Below are positions 25,198-34,517 of a DNA stretch of 64,000 bases, one piece after another. The first letter of the stretch is position 1; every line of letters starts with the position of its first letter. The stretch comes from RGIG7332 sp045589235. GTDB taxonomy: Bacteria; Bacillota; Clostridia; Oscillospirales; JAAYXM01. A program made the position numbers and the translations under genes. Location of the stretch: contig JAZNOR010000001.1 of the NCBI GenBank assembly GCA_045589235.1, positions 1-64,000 of the forward strand. The letters are read 5' to 3'. The notes under the pieces are model-generated. The model saw only the letters and a list, made by a program, of their open reading frames with translations, searched no databases and was not told the DNA's origin.

Positions 25198-25294
25198 AAG
25201 TTTTCCTCCTTTTATTTTGACTGCTTTTGCAGTTAAATACAGTTGCTATAATGCAATTTAAAAATGATATTTTTTAATTATATCTGCATTATAT

Positions 25295-25323
25295 AGAATA
25301 ACAGTTGTGTAGCTAAAAGTCAA
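25295..25323 (-). promoter_or_regulatory. Promoter and leader of solute-binding protein 1
   Basis: On the minus strand TTGACT (25323-25318), 17 nt, TATTCT (25300-25295). The leader contains a small hairpin ACTGC-AAAA-GCAGT (25220-25233) just before the SD, the same hairpin as in copy 2. The rest of the 25198-25400 gap includes an unexplained TTGACA...TGTCAA dyad (25361-25393); no gene was seen. Confidence 0.65.
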
Positions 25324-25400
25324 GTGAATTTATGAAAGATAGCAAATTAAACACAGCTTATTGACATAGGTTTGCAACCTGTTAAACTGTCAAAAAACTA

Positions 25401-25426
25401 AAAAGCCGACTATAGAGTCGGCTTTT
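25401..25426 (-). terminator. Terminator of the V-ATPase operon
   Basis: An 11-bp stem (25401-25411 with 25416-25426) with loop ATAG and A/T runs lies 3 nt beyond the ntpD stop. Confidence 0.9.
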
Positions 25427-25428
25427 TA

Positions 25429-26085
25429 TTATTTTTGCTTTTCGCGAAGTGTTTCTTCTATCATCATGTCCTTGACCTTCATAAGGCGAGATAAGTTACC
25501 GCGCTCATTTTCGTCAAGCTTCATTGTGATATAACGAATTGTTTCATCAAGACGCGGAATCATAAAATGCTCAAGAGCATTTACACGTCTACGCGTTTTT
25601 TCTATTTCCTGTGCCAGAAGTTGCGCTGTTTTCTCGGTTTCGGCAAGCTCTAAAAGGTCCGCTGTAACACTTGATAGCTCAGCCACTGCATCGTCAAGCT
25701 CGCCTGAGGTCATAGCATAACTGTACGGAAAAATATCTCCGTGCTCGTTGTTTTTCATTTTAAAGTTGTAGATTGGAACATCAACGCTCATTATATTCTT
25801 ATAGTCCATATCGACAGAAACACTCTGCTTCGGAAGCAAAAGTGCCTGCTCAAAGCTCTCTGGTGACATAACAGCCGATGAGAGCGCAAAGCTTCTCTGT
25901 GCGCGGATGAGAGCTTCTTCAACTCGCGCTCGTATTTCGCGGTTTTTCCGCACGATATCCAAAAATTGCTTCATCAGCTCGTCACGCTTATCTTTTAAAA
26001 GCTTGTGCCCGCGTCGCGCAGTGTTTATGCGAACCTTAAGCTTTTTGAGCTCCATTCGCGTTGGGTTGACATTAAGTCTTGCCAT
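25429..26085 (-). CDS. ntpD: V-type ATPase subunit D
   Basis: Subunit D forms the central rotor shaft with F, transmitting torque between the A3B3 head and the membrane ring. The 218-aa product is nearly all helical, with N- and C-terminal coiled-coil arms (for example LNVNPTRMELKKLKVRI at the start and the family-typical NALEHFMIPRLDETIRYI in the C-terminal arm). It is the last gene of the operon and lies 12 nt behind ntpB. Confidence 0.95.
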   Translation of the reverse strand: MARLNVNPTRMELKKLKVRINTARRGHKLLKDKRDELMKQFLDIVRKNREIRARVEEALIRAQRSFALSSAVMSPESFEQALLLPKQSVSVDMDYKNIMSVDVPIYNFKMKNNEHGDIFPYSYAMTSGELDDAVAELSSVTADLLELAETEKTAQLLAQEIEKTRRRVNALEHFMIPRLDETIRYITMKLDENERGNLSRLMKVKDMMIEETLREKQK

Positions 26086-26097
26086 CGTAAACTCTCC

Positions 26098-27471
26098 TTA
26101 TTTTGTCGGAAGATACTTTTCAATATACTCGGGCTTGATTCGCTTAAGCTCGCTCTTTGGAAGGATTGACAAAAGCTCCCAGCCGAGATTTAGCGTCTCT
26201 TCAATAGAGCGATTTTCGGTATAACCCTGATTTACGTAACGGCTTTCAAATTCATCTGCAAATTTTGCATAAAGCTTATCGATATCTGAAAGAGCCGCTT
26301 CGCCTAAAATTGTCATAAGCTCTTTTGCCTCTTTGCCGCGTGCATAAGCTGCAAAGAGCTGGTTCATTGTTCCGGAATGATCTTCGCGTGTTTTTCCTGC
26401 ACCGATACCCTTGTCTTTAAGACGAGAAAGTGACGGGAGAACATCGACCGGAGGCTGCATATCCTTGCGGTATAACTCGCGAGAGAGAATAATCTGCCCC
26501 TCGGTGATATAGCCGGTAAGGTCAGGAATCGGATGAGTCTTGTCATCCTCAGGCATTGAGAGAATCGGAATCATTGTGATTGAACCGGTGCTGTCAAGCG
26601 TTCTTCCTGCGCGCTCATACATAGACGCAAGGTCAGTGTATAAATAACCCGGATATCCGCGGCGAGAAGGGACTTCTTTGCGCGCTGCCGAAACTTCGCG
26701 TAGTGCTTCTGCATAGTTTGTGATATCAGTCATAATAACGAGTACATGCATATTCTTCTTAAATGCGAGATACTCTGCCGCGGTAAGCGCCATACGTGGA
26801 GTTGAAATACGCTCGATCGCCGGGTCAGATGCGAGGTTCACAAACATAACAGTTCTGTCAATAGCGCCGGTTTTCTTAAAGTCACTGATAAAGAAGTCTG
26901 CCTCTTCAAAGGTAATGCCGATAGCGGCAAAAACAACCGCAAACGGTGCATCACTGTTTAAAACCTTGGCTTGGCGCGCAATTTGAGCTGCAAGCTGAGC
27001 GTGCGGAAGACCTGAGCCCGAGAAAATCGGAAGCTTCTGCCCGCGAACCAAGGTGTTAAGACCGTCGATTGTTGAAACGCCGGTTTGGATAAATTCATCA
27101 GGGTAGTTGCGCGATGCAGGATTCATTGGCATACCGTTAATATTGCGGCGCTCATCGGCTAAAATCTCAGGTCCGTTATCGGATGGTCTGCCCATACCGT
27201 CAAAAACACGACCAAGCATATCTTCGCTTACTGCGAGTTCGATTCCGTGACCTAAAAAGCGCGCTTTGCTGTCAGCAAGGTTTATTCCTGCTGAGCTTTC
27301 AAAAAGCTGAACGAGTACGTCGTGACCGTTTACTTCAAGAACTTTGCAGCGACGAACTTCGCCATTGGGAAGCTCCACCTCGCCAAGCTCATCGTAAGAA
27401 ACGTCAACGACATTTTTCACGAGCATAAGAGGGCCTGCTACTTCCTGGATGGTACGATATTCTTTTAGCAT
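26098..27471 (-). CDS. ntpB: V-type ATPase subunit B
   Basis: The non-catalytic nucleotide-site subunit of the A3B3 head. The 457-aa product has the usual length; in place of a Walker A P-loop it has SGSGLPHAQLAAQIARQA, as expected for B. The segments GVSTIDGLNTLVRGQKLPIF and PSRRGYPGYLYTDLASMYERAG are conserved. It starts 2 nt after the ntpA stop, so translation is coupled and gives the 1:1 ratio the head needs. Confidence 0.97.
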   Translation of the reverse strand: MLKEYRTIQEVAGPLMLVKNVVDVSYDELGEVELPNGEVRRCKVLEVNGHDVLVQLFESSAGINLADSKARFLGHGIELAVSEDMLGRVFDGMGRPSDNGPEILADERRNINGMPMNPASRNYPDEFIQTGVSTIDGLNTLVRGQKLPIFSGSGLPHAQLAAQIARQAKVLNSDAPFAVVFAAIGITFEEADFFISDFKKTGAIDRTVMFVNLASDPAIERISTPRMALTAAEYLAFKKNMHVLVIMTDITNYAEALREVSAARKEVPSRRGYPGYLYTDLASMYERAGRTLDSTGSITMIPILSMPEDDKTHPIPDLTGYITEGQIILSRELYRKDMQPPVDVLPSLSRLKDKGIGAGKTREDHSGTMNQLFAAYARGKEAKELMTILGEAALSDIDKLYAKFADEFESRYVNQGYTENRSIEETLNLGWELLSILPKSELKRIKPEYIEKYLPTK

Positions 27472-27473
27472 AA

Positions 27474-29243
27474 TTACTGTACCTCCCCTGCAATAAGTGC
27501 TTCAATTTCGTCGTTCATAAGGTCTGCAATTGCAGAATACTGAACCTCATAATCAGCCTCGGAGATATCCTTTGCACGGCCGATTCGCTCTCTTGCAGAG
27601 ATTGAGAAGAGGTCCTTCATAGATGCGCCTGCATCAAGTGCCTTCTTACCAAGTGTGTTAAAGCTTAGTATAAGCGATAACAGTTTTGCTTGTTTAGCTA
27701 AAGATGAATATGAATCGGTATCTGAGAACGCATTCTGCTGCAAGAAGTCCTCGCGGATAATCTGCGCGGTTTCAAGTGTTAATCTATCCTTTGGCGAAAG
27801 AGCATCAATACCGACAAGACTAACAATCTCCTGAAGTTCGCTCTCAAGCTGGAGAATTTGCATTGCGTCAGCACGATTTTTTGAAAAATTCTTTCCAATA
27901 TTTGCGTTAAACCACGGGGATAATCTATCTAAGTAAAGTGAATATGAGTTAAGCCAGTTAATTGCAGGGAAGTGACGGCGATACGCAAGCGAACTGTCAA
28001 GACCCCAGAAAACTTTAACAATACGAAGTGTTGCCTGAGCAACAGGCTCGGAAATATCACCACCCGGAGGTGATACAGCGCCGATTGCGGTGAGTGAGCC
28101 TGCTCTGTCATCTGAGCCTTTGCAGATGATTCTTCCTGCGCGTTCGTAGAACTGTGCAAGACGGGATGAAAGATATGCCGGATAACCCTCGTCACCGGGC
28201 ATTTCCTCAAGTCGGCCTGACATCTCACGAAGCGCCTCTGCCCAGCGTGATGTAGAGTCTGCGATAACTGCTACGTCGTATCCCATATCGCGATAATATT
28301 CAGCAATCGTAATACCGGTATAAATTGATGCTTCACGCGCTGCAACAGGCATATCTGATGTATTTGCAATAAGAATAGTTCTCTTCATAAGAGACTCGCC
28401 GGTTTTCGGGTCGCGAAGTTCGGGGAATTCGCGCAAAACGTCGGTCATTTCGTTTCCACGCTCGCCGCATCCAATGTAGACAACGATGTCAACGTCCGAC
28501 CACTTTGCAAGCTGGTGCTGAACGACGGTTTTGCCGCTTCCGAACGGACCCGGAACGGCAGCGGTTCCACCTTTTGCAATCGGGAAAATTGTATCAATAA
28601 TTCTCTGACCGGTCATCATCGGAACATCCGGCGGTAATTTCTCTTTAAACGGACGTCCGACACGTACAGGCCATCTCTGGAGCATTGAAATTTCAACAAT
28701 ATCGCCGTCTTCCTTGCGGATTTTAGCAACAGTGTCGCAAACTTTCTTCTTTCCTGCTGAAATTTCAACAATATCGCCTGCCATTCCCTTTGGCACCATA
28801 ACCCTGTGTTCAACTATAATAGTTTCGGGAACCGTGCCTAAAATATCTCCTTCAGAAACGGTCTGCCCCACGGTAACCTTTGGAGTAAATTCCCACTCGC
28901 GCTCGCGGTCCACCGCCGGAACATCAATTCCACGCGAAATGTTGCTGCCGGAAATCTCGCGAATTTTTTCAAGTGGGCGCTGAATTCCGTCATAAATATT
29001 CTCAATAAGACCCGGTGCCAATTCAACGGAGAGTGGAGCACCTGTGGTTTCCACCTCATCGCCAAAACCAATGCCTGCAGTCTCCTCATATACCTGAATT
29101 GATGCACGGTCTCCGCGCATCTCAATAATTTCTCCGATAAGTTTTTCCTTACCGACGCGCACAACGTCAAACATATTGGCGTGCGCAAGCCCTTCTGCAA
29201 CAATCAGCGGGCCTGAGACTTTTATAATTTTTCCGTTACTCAT
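27474..29243 (-). CDS. ntpA: V-type ATPase catalytic subunit A
   Basis: The catalytic ATP-hydrolysing (or synthesising) subunit. The 589-aa product has the A-type non-homologous insertion after residue 110, the P-loop GPFGSGKTVVQHQ, and ADSTSRWAEALREMSGRLEEMPG in the catalytic domain (Arg-containing loop). A short hairpin lies in the 39-nt gap after ntpF. The enzyme type is shared by Enterococcus hirae (Na+ pump) and many Clostridia. Confidence 0.97.
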   Translation of the reverse strand: MSNGKIIKVSGPLIVAEGLAHANMFDVVRVGKEKLIGEIIEMRGDRASIQVYEETAGIGFGDEVETTGAPLSVELAPGLIENIYDGIQRPLEKIREISGSNISRGIDVPAVDREREWEFTPKVTVGQTVSEGDILGTVPETIIVEHRVMVPKGMAGDIVEISAGKKKVCDTVAKIRKEDGDIVEISMLQRWPVRVGRPFKEKLPPDVPMMTGQRIIDTIFPIAKGGTAAVPGPFGSGKTVVQHQLAKWSDVDIVVYIGCGERGNEMTDVLREFPELRDPKTGESLMKRTILIANTSDMPVAAREASIYTGITIAEYYRDMGYDVAVIADSTSRWAEALREMSGRLEEMPGDEGYPAYLSSRLAQFYERAGRIICKGSDDRAGSLTAIGAVSPPGGDISEPVAQATLRIVKVFWGLDSSLAYRRHFPAINWLNSYSLYLDRLSPWFNANIGKNFSKNRADAMQILQLESELQEIVSLVGIDALSPKDRLTLETAQIIREDFLQQNAFSDTDSYSSLAKQAKLLSLILSFNTLGKKALDAGASMKDLFSISARERIGRAKDISEADYEVQYSAIADLMNDEIEALIAGEVQ

Positions 29244-29282
29244 TTTTAACGCTCCATTCTGTCACTTTGTGACTTGGAATCT

Positions 29283-29597
29283 CTAATTATTAAAAATATC
29301 TGCACCTACTGCACGTTCAACTGTTTCGTGAACGCCACGCATTCCAACCCCAAGCGAGCCTTCTTTGCCCGGAATTAAAATGATTGCAGGGCGCATACTA
29401 TCTTTATATTCTGCTATATCTTCGGATAGTTTTATTGCGAGCTGCTCGGTTATATATATTATTGCATAATCTTCTTTTGCAAGGCGGTGAAGTGTTTTTC
29501 GTGCATCATCCGCATTTTCGATTGCAAATGTGTCAAATCCCAGAGCTTTAAATCCTAGCGTGCTCTCGCGGTCACCTATTACAGAAACTTTATACAT
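29283..29597 (-). CDS. V-type ATPase subunit F
   Basis: A 104-aa Rossmann-like subunit that binds D in the rotor shaft. The start YKVSVIGDRESTLGFKALGFDTF and the middle DYAIIYITEQLA match the family. It overlaps the ntpC stop by 8 nt. In Enterococcus this gene is ntpG, so naming differs between systems and no symbol is given. Confidence 0.92.
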   Translation of the reverse strand: MYKVSVIGDRESTLGFKALGFDTFAIENADDARKTLHRLAKEDYAIIYITEQLAIKLSEDIAEYKDSMRPAIILIPGKEGSLGVGMRGVHETVERAVGADIFNN

Positions 29598-30573
29598 AAC
29601 AATCCCTCAATCTCTCGCGGATTTCATCACGAGCAAGGCACTGCGTTTTTCCTGCCGTGATTATTCTGATTGCGGTAATATCTGCTTCGCGCGCTGCAAT
29701 GTATGCAACAAGCGGAGCTTCTCCGAATGCAATATATTTTGCTGATTTCAAGTATTTCATAACCGCATTGTCACAAAGTCGTTCAAATTCACCAAGCGGA
29801 ACTTGTGGCGTTGTAAAAGTTGCCGCTTCTTCGAGGCTTGTTCTCGCGTAAACTTCGCTGATTGTGCCACTTAAATATGCATCGTAAACACGGTCTTTGC
29901 TTATATTTCCACCGTCAATCAAAGCACGATTTATAAAATCGGCATCCTTCTTTTGGCGGAGTGCACGCGTTGCCGCGCGAAGATTTAACACGTCAATTAA
30001 AAGTAGAACATAACCTTTTATAAAGTGATCATTTGATTTTTCCGCCGCAGTTTTCATCTCTTCAAAATATGCACGGTCTAAAATAAAATCACAGCTCTGT
30101 GCATCATTTGTGCGCGACAAAATTTCTCTTGCCTCAAGGATAGCACTCTGCATCGTTTGAGGAAGATTTTTTAAATCGCCTTGATGTATTGCAGATTGAA
30201 TATCCTTTGCACTATATCTTCCCGCGTTGGAGAGCAAATGATCTGCTGCTTGCTCCGACATATCGCTTTTTAAAATAACTTTTATATTGTGATAATCATA
30301 TTTCATGCGAAAAATATCACACACAGCTTTGTTCGGAGATATTTCTGCAAGCGTTTCAAATGTTTCTCGGCGTGCGGAAGCGAGTGCCTTTTCTATTTCA
30401 GACGGAGAGACACTCTGAAGTTCACCGTAGCCGTAACTTGTAAGCACTTTTGCCATATCTTCAAGAGTTGCTGTATCTATAAGGGCATCAAGCACTGCGT
30501 CAGATAGTAAATTTTTTTCAAGCGATTTAACACGCATTGAGGCATACAGATACTCGGTGTCACGAGTTTTCAT
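29590..30573 (-). CDS. ntpC: V-type ATPase subunit C (d-type)
   Basis: The funnel-shaped subunit that sits on the membrane ring and couples it to the shaft. The 327-aa, mostly helical product contains FRMKYDYHNIKVILKSDM, AYLSGTISE and the C-terminal EADITAIRIITAGK, all family-typical. It lies 11 nt after ntpE. Confidence 0.93.
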   Translation of the reverse strand: MKTRDTEYLYASMRVKSLEKNLLSDAVLDALIDTATLEDMAKVLTSYGYGELQSVSPSEIEKALASARRETFETLAEISPNKAVCDIFRMKYDYHNIKVILKSDMSEQAADHLLSNAGRYSAKDIQSAIHQGDLKNLPQTMQSAILEAREILSRTNDAQSCDFILDRAYFEEMKTAAEKSNDHFIKGYVLLLIDVLNLRAATRALRQKKDADFINRALIDGGNISKDRVYDAYLSGTISEVYARTSLEEAATFTTPQVPLGEFERLCDNAVMKYLKSAKYIAFGEAPLVAYIAAREADITAIRIITAGKTQCLARDEIRERLRDCYV

Positions 30574-30584
30574 ATTATCACTCC

Positions 30585-31211
30585 TTAACCGAATAATATG
30601 TTGGCAACATCGCCGGACAAATCATCGCGCAGGTGCGAAACAATAGTTTCAAAAGAAGCGTCGATTTCAAGCGATCCCTCTTTTAAGATAAGACCGCCTT
30701 TGATTTCACGCGTTTCGTCAGAAAGGCGAAGACCTTCTCCGCGTAAAAATTTGCCTGCGGTTTTAAGAATGCTATCGCCACTGAGACTTTTATTTACCTG
30801 TGCAACAACAGCTTTTCCATACTGCGCACGGTCAGCCTCGGAGAAAATAATCTCTTCATTTCCGCTTATTGTGGCAGAGAGTGCAAGATTTGTAAGCGTT
30901 TTTATATACTCTTCTTCACTGCACACTGTGAGCTTATTAATCGCTTCTTTAAAAGCGATGTCAATCATCTGCTGTTTTGTGCGAAGCAACATTTTGCGTG
31001 CCTCGAGTGATGCAACGCCACCAAGTCGTTCACAACGCTCATCCGAGAGTTTTTTGCCTTTAGCTAAAACTTCAGCCGCATCAGCTTCAGCGCGACCTGC
31101 ATATTGCTCTTCAATTGCTTTGGCATCAGCTTCTGCACGGGCGCGAATTTCTTTTACTGTGTTTTCCGCATCATCTAAAATGCGTTTTGTTATGTTTTCA
31201 ATGCCGTTCAT
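30585..31211 (-). CDS. ntpE: V-type ATPase subunit E
   Basis: A peripheral-stalk subunit that pairs with the small G/H-type subunit. The 208-aa product has a long charged N-terminal helix (residues 1-110, rich in Ala, Glu, Lys) and a globular C-terminal domain with GGLILKEGSLEIDASFETIV. It lies between the rotor ring gene and ntpC, as in other clostridial operons. Confidence 0.93.
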   Translation of the reverse strand: MNGIENITKRILDDAENTVKEIRARAEADAKAIEEQYAGRAEADAAEVLAKGKKLSDERCERLGGVASLEARKMLLRTKQQMIDIAFKEAINKLTVCSEEEYIKTLTNLALSATISGNEEIIFSEADRAQYGKAVVAQVNKSLSGDSILKTAGKFLRGEGLRLSDETREIKGGLILKEGSLEIDASFETIVSHLRDDLSGDVANILFG

Positions 31212-31227
31212 ATGGCTTCATCCTTAA

Positions 31228-31716
31228 TTAAAGAGTAATTCCGTTGAGCATAAGGAAGGATATAAGAAGAGCTAAAACCGCATAAGTCTCAACCATTGCG
31301 GCAAAAATCATACCCTTTGATAACTCCTCCGGACGCTTTGCAATAATGCTGACACCTGCTGCAGCCGCTCTTCCCTGTGCAATTGCTGAGAAATAACCTA
31401 CGAATGCAATCGGGAGACAAGCTAGGAAAATATTAAAACCGTTTCCGAGTGTAACGTCTACAGCTTCGCCGAGTAAGCCGATTTTAACAAGAACAAGGAA
31501 CGCGATAAGAAGACCGTAAAGACCCTGTGTACCCGGAAGCACCTGTAAGAGAAGTGTCTGGCCGAATTTACTCGGGTCCTCGGTAACAACTCCTGACGCT
31601 GCTTCACCAACAGAACCGACTGCTCTTGCTGAGCCGATACCTGCAAGACCTGCCGCAAGAACTGCACCTAAAAGCGCAAAAAGAATACCACCGTTGTTTG
31701 TCATAAATTCTAACAT
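31228..31716 (-). CDS. ntpK: V-type ATPase rotor subunit K, Na+-binding type
   Basis: The proteolipid of the membrane rotor. The 162-aa product has four helices from two fused hairpins, like Enterococcus hirae NtpK. The Na+ ligands known there are all present: L60, T63 and Q64 in LPGTQGLYG, Q114 in SAIAQGRAAAAG and E143 in MVETYAVL. Sodium rather than proton transport is therefore predicted. The start ATG 31716 (SD GGAGG) is preferred over the longer frame from 31737. It starts 1 nt after the ntpI stop. Confidence 0.95.
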   Translation of the reverse strand: MLEFMTNNGGILFALLGAVLAAGLAGIGSARAVGSVGEAASGVVTEDPSKFGQTLLLQVLPGTQGLYGLLIAFLVLVKIGLLGEAVDVTLGNGFNIFLACLPIAFVGYFSAIAQGRAAAAGVSIIAKRPEELSKGMIFAAMVETYAVLALLISFLMLNGITL

Positions 31717-31717
31717 A

Positions 31718-33637
31718 TTATTTTTCCTCCTTAACAATGTCTACATATTTTGTTTTTGTGTCAAGCGGTGAGAATATCTCGCCACCGCCTTCGTAAAACT
31801 TACCGAAGAACTCAACATATTGCAAACGTGAGGTGTGGACGTATGTGCCGATTAAGTTAACTGCAATATTGAACGTGTGTCCGATTAAAAATACAACCAC
31901 AAATCCGATTGGACCGGTCATTGCGCCCATCGTATTTATAACGCTTGCAATAACCGCGGTTGCAAGGCTGAGCGCAAGCAGTCGTGAATATGAAAGAATG
32001 TCACCTAAATACGATGTTATATCGTAAAGACTTGCAAGCCCTGAAGTGATTTTCTTGAAAAACTTTTTTTCGTGTCTGCCCTGAGTTAGAAGTAGAGCGA
32101 GTGCTCCGACTCCAATTAGAATGAGCCCTACATTGGCAAGCCCCACAAGAGCAAAAATTATTCCGCCAAAGAGCACCCACCAAGAACCTATATCAAATAT
32201 TGCATCGAGCAGGTGACCGTCACGAATCATCATATACGCCTTAACAGCCATACCTGCAAAAATATGAATACCACCGAGTGCAAACGAGAAAATAAGCATC
32301 AGCATCGGGTCATCAAGCGGATTGAACCAAAGTGCTAAATTCCAGGTGAACTCGTTTCCCGTAAACAGCTTATATGCAGTTGGAATCGCATCGCCAAAAA
32401 ATCCTCCGAACAGAACACCCCAGATAAAGGTTGTTATTCCACACATAACCGCCATTGACATCATTTGTTTTACTCCGCCGCGCGGTTTAAACTTTAAAAG
32501 AACTATAGCGCCGACGAGAGTTAGTAAAATTCCGTATGCAGCGTCAGAGAACATTATTCCGAAGAACACCGCAAAAAACGGTGCCATAAACGGATTAGGA
32601 TCAATTCCTCTGTATGCCGGCGGCGAATACATATTCGTAATCATTTCATACGGCTGAACCATTTTCGAATTGTAGGTAAGTATTGGTGGTTCCTCGTCAT
32701 CATTTGGATCGCGTATTTCGTAAGCGGCACCATAGCTTTCAAAAAGCTCGACAAGACGTTTTTCTTCTCGTTCCGGAAACCATCCGGTAAGAACAACTGT
32801 TTTGCCAGTCTCAAGAAGTTTTTCCTGAGCCTCGGCTTTTGCAATTTTAACGCTGAGCGCATCATATGCCATATCAAGTGCGGGCGACATCTCAGCCATT
32901 GCAGATATTTTTTTGCCGCACTCCTCACGTGCTGCTTTGAGCGCGGAAATCTGCTCGTCAAGTTCTGCAATATTTTCTCTGACGGAACCCGTCATATCAT
33001 TAAATTGTGTTTTTGAAAAGCCAAACCTGCGAAGAGTCTCGTTTAACGCCTCTTCATCTGCGGCGTGCGCTATGAGAACAACATAGTGCTGCTCCTTATC
33101 GCTCGACACACACTCCAAAACCGCGTTGGAAATTTCTTCTTTAACACTTTCAATGTTAAATTTTGCAGGAATTGTTCCGAATAGAAGAAGACTTCGCTTT
33201 GAGCTTTTGCTCTCAACGGGAATATCAAGTGACCTCCACGGAATGAGAGCTTCTCGTTTATTGTTTATTCGAGCCTCATTTGCATGGCTGTTTGCCATTT
33301 CTCTTGAGAGATTGTTTAGCTCACGCGCTTTGTAAAGAGTGTCTTGCAAAGCGGTCTCGTCAAAAAACTCTTTTTCGGAAACCAGCTTGCGCCCGGCAAA
33401 CATACCGCGCTTAAGCTTTGCATATTGCGACAGCGTACTCGTCGCGGTTTCGATTTCACCGCGCATCGCGCAGAGTTTTACAGTATCTGCCCCTGAAAGA
33501 GTTAACCTTTCGCTCCACTCATCGTTTTCCGGTGTTGATATCTCGACAGCACCGAATTTTGCAAGATCGGAAAGCAAACGCTCTCTGTCACTTATGAGCG
33601 CAATAAGTCGCAAATGCTTCATACGAACTATTGCCAT
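31718..33637 (-). CDS. ntpI: V-type ATPase subunit I (a subunit)
   Basis: The stator subunit that carries the ion half-channels. The 639-aa product has a soluble N-terminal half (residues 1-330) with coiled coils that meets the peripheral stalks, and a C-terminal half with about seven membrane helices, including YRGIDPNPFMAPFFAVFFG and SYLGDILSYSRLLALSLAT; the latter contains the conserved Arg facing the rotor carboxylate. It overlaps the small G/H-type gene by one base (TAATG). Confidence 0.96.
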   Translation of the reverse strand: MAIVRMKHLRLIALISDRERLLSDLAKFGAVEISTPENDEWSERLTLSGADTVKLCAMRGEIETATSTLSQYAKLKRGMFAGRKLVSEKEFFDETALQDTLYKARELNNLSREMANSHANEARINNKREALIPWRSLDIPVESKSSKRSLLLFGTIPAKFNIESVKEEISNAVLECVSSDKEQHYVVLIAHAADEEALNETLRRFGFSKTQFNDMTGSVRENIAELDEQISALKAAREECGKKISAMAEMSPALDMAYDALSVKIAKAEAQEKLLETGKTVVLTGWFPEREEKRLVELFESYGAAYEIRDPNDDEEPPILTYNSKMVQPYEMITNMYSPPAYRGIDPNPFMAPFFAVFFGIMFSDAAYGILLTLVGAIVLLKFKPRGGVKQMMSMAVMCGITTFIWGVLFGGFFGDAIPTAYKLFTGNEFTWNLALWFNPLDDPMLMLIFSFALGGIHIFAGMAVKAYMMIRDGHLLDAIFDIGSWWVLFGGIIFALVGLANVGLILIGVGALALLLTQGRHEKKFFKKITSGLASLYDITSYLGDILSYSRLLALSLATAVIASVINTMGAMTGPIGFVVVFLIGHTFNIAVNLIGTYVHTSRLQYVEFFGKFYEGGGEIFSPLDTKTKYVDIVKEEK

Positions 33638-33951
33638 TAGTCTTTCACAACCTTTTCTGCAATAAATGCTGCGGCGTCATTCATGCGCCCCTTTGCCAGA
33701 ACACGAAGCTTTTCACATTCGCGCTCGGTACTCGATGTAATTTCAAGCGATGCGGCAGCTGCGGCATCCTCTGCTTTTAAAAGCATTTCGGAAACCTTAG
33801 CCTCTGCCTCCGCAATCTTCTTATCATAGCTTGCGCGAGCGTTTGCTTCAGCCTCTGCAAGCACTCTCTTTGCCTCTGCGCGAGCTGCCGTAATTTTAGC
33901 ATCTGCCTGCGCTTCGGCTTCTGTGATTTTTGAAATTGCTTCCTGTGCCAT
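33637..33951 (-). CDS. V-type ATPase G/H-type peripheral stalk subunit
   Basis: A 104-aa, fully helical, Ala/Glu/Lys-rich protein (AEAQADAKITAARAEAKR) that fits the G/H stalk subunit that pairs with E. It is the first gene of the nine-gene operon G/H-I-K-E-C-F-A-B-D. Recognition rests on composition and position because these subunits diverge quickly. Names vary (NtpF, AhaH). Confidence 0.85.
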   Translation of the reverse strand: MAQEAISKITEAEAQADAKITAARAEAKRVLAEAEANARASYDKKIAEAEAKVSEMLLKAEDAAAAASLEITSSTERECEKLRVLAKGRMNDAAAFIAEKVVKD

Positions 33952-33987
33952 TTTTCCACCGCCTTTTAAGCACTACTAATTATTGCC

Positions 33988-34016
33988 ATTTTAACATAAT
34001 TTTATTTTTAAGTAAA
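33988..34016 (-). promoter_or_regulatory. Promoter of the V-ATPase operon
   Basis: On the minus strand TTTACT (34016-34011), 17 nt, TAAAAT (33993-33988); the leader is about 30 nt. It is divergent from mrnC. Confidence 0.6.
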
Positions 34017-34049
34017 GTGTGTTTTAACAATATTTATTTACTTTTTTCA

Positions 34050-34078
34050 TTGAAGTATTACAAAAAATGTGATATCCT
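34050..34078 (+). promoter_or_regulatory. Promoter of mrnC
   Basis: TTGAAG (34050-34055), 17 nt, TATCCT (34073-34078). Confidence 0.5.
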
Positions 34079-34115
34079 TAGAAAGAATATATGATTTTGA
34101 ATTTCAGGTGGTATT

Positions 34116-34517
34116 ATGACTGATTTTTTACACACAAAACTTTCGGAAAATGAAGTGTTTGGCATGAGCATGCTCGCGCTTGCCCACGTCGGTGACGCGG
34201 TATACGATTTGCTTATTCGCACCAGGGAGTGTTCACTCGGAACACAGTCGGTTAAAACTCTGCACCGCAACACGGTAAAACTTGTCAGTGCAGTTGCTCA
34301 GGCTGAGGCCTCAGATAAAATATTGCCTCATTTAACTGAGCGCGAAGCGGATATTTTTCGCCGCGGGCGAAACACTAAAGTTAACTCACATCCGAAAAAT
34401 GCGCCACTCGATGCGTACCACAAGGCTACGGCGCTTGAATGTCTTTTCGGTTATCTTTATCTTTTGGGAGAGTACGACAGGGTAAATGAGCTGTTTGAAA
34501 TAACTTTATCTATGTAA
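34116..34517 (+). CDS. mrnC: Mini-ribonuclease III
   Basis: A 133-aa RNase III-fold enzyme without a dsRNA-binding domain that matures 23S rRNA ends in Firmicutes. The signature ALAHVGDAVYDLLIR holds the catalytic D27, and RGRNTKVNSHPKNA and YHKATALECLFGYLYL follow, all typical of MrnC. SD CAGGTGGT. It is convergent with a small Asn-rich gene, and the two stop codons flank the same hairpin. It is not in its common position near cysS/rlmB here. Confidence 0.94.
   Translation: MTDFLHTKLSENEVFGMSMLALAHVGDAVYDLLIRTRECSLGTQSVKTLHRNTVKLVSAVAQAEASDKILPHLTEREADIFRRGRNTKVNSHPKNAPLDAYHKATALECLFGYLYLLGEYDRVNELFEITLSM

Noticed and set aside
25361..25393. Operator or terminator at the TTGACA...TGTCAA dyad
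   Set aside because: Only the six outer bases pair and the centre does not; the nearby 11-bp hairpin is the real terminator. Left as an unexplained feature only.
30598..31227. 209-aa plus-strand frame opposite ntpE
   Set aside because: Shadow of the Ala/Glu-rich V-ATPase subunit E, giving a Ser/Arg-rich product without motif or SD.
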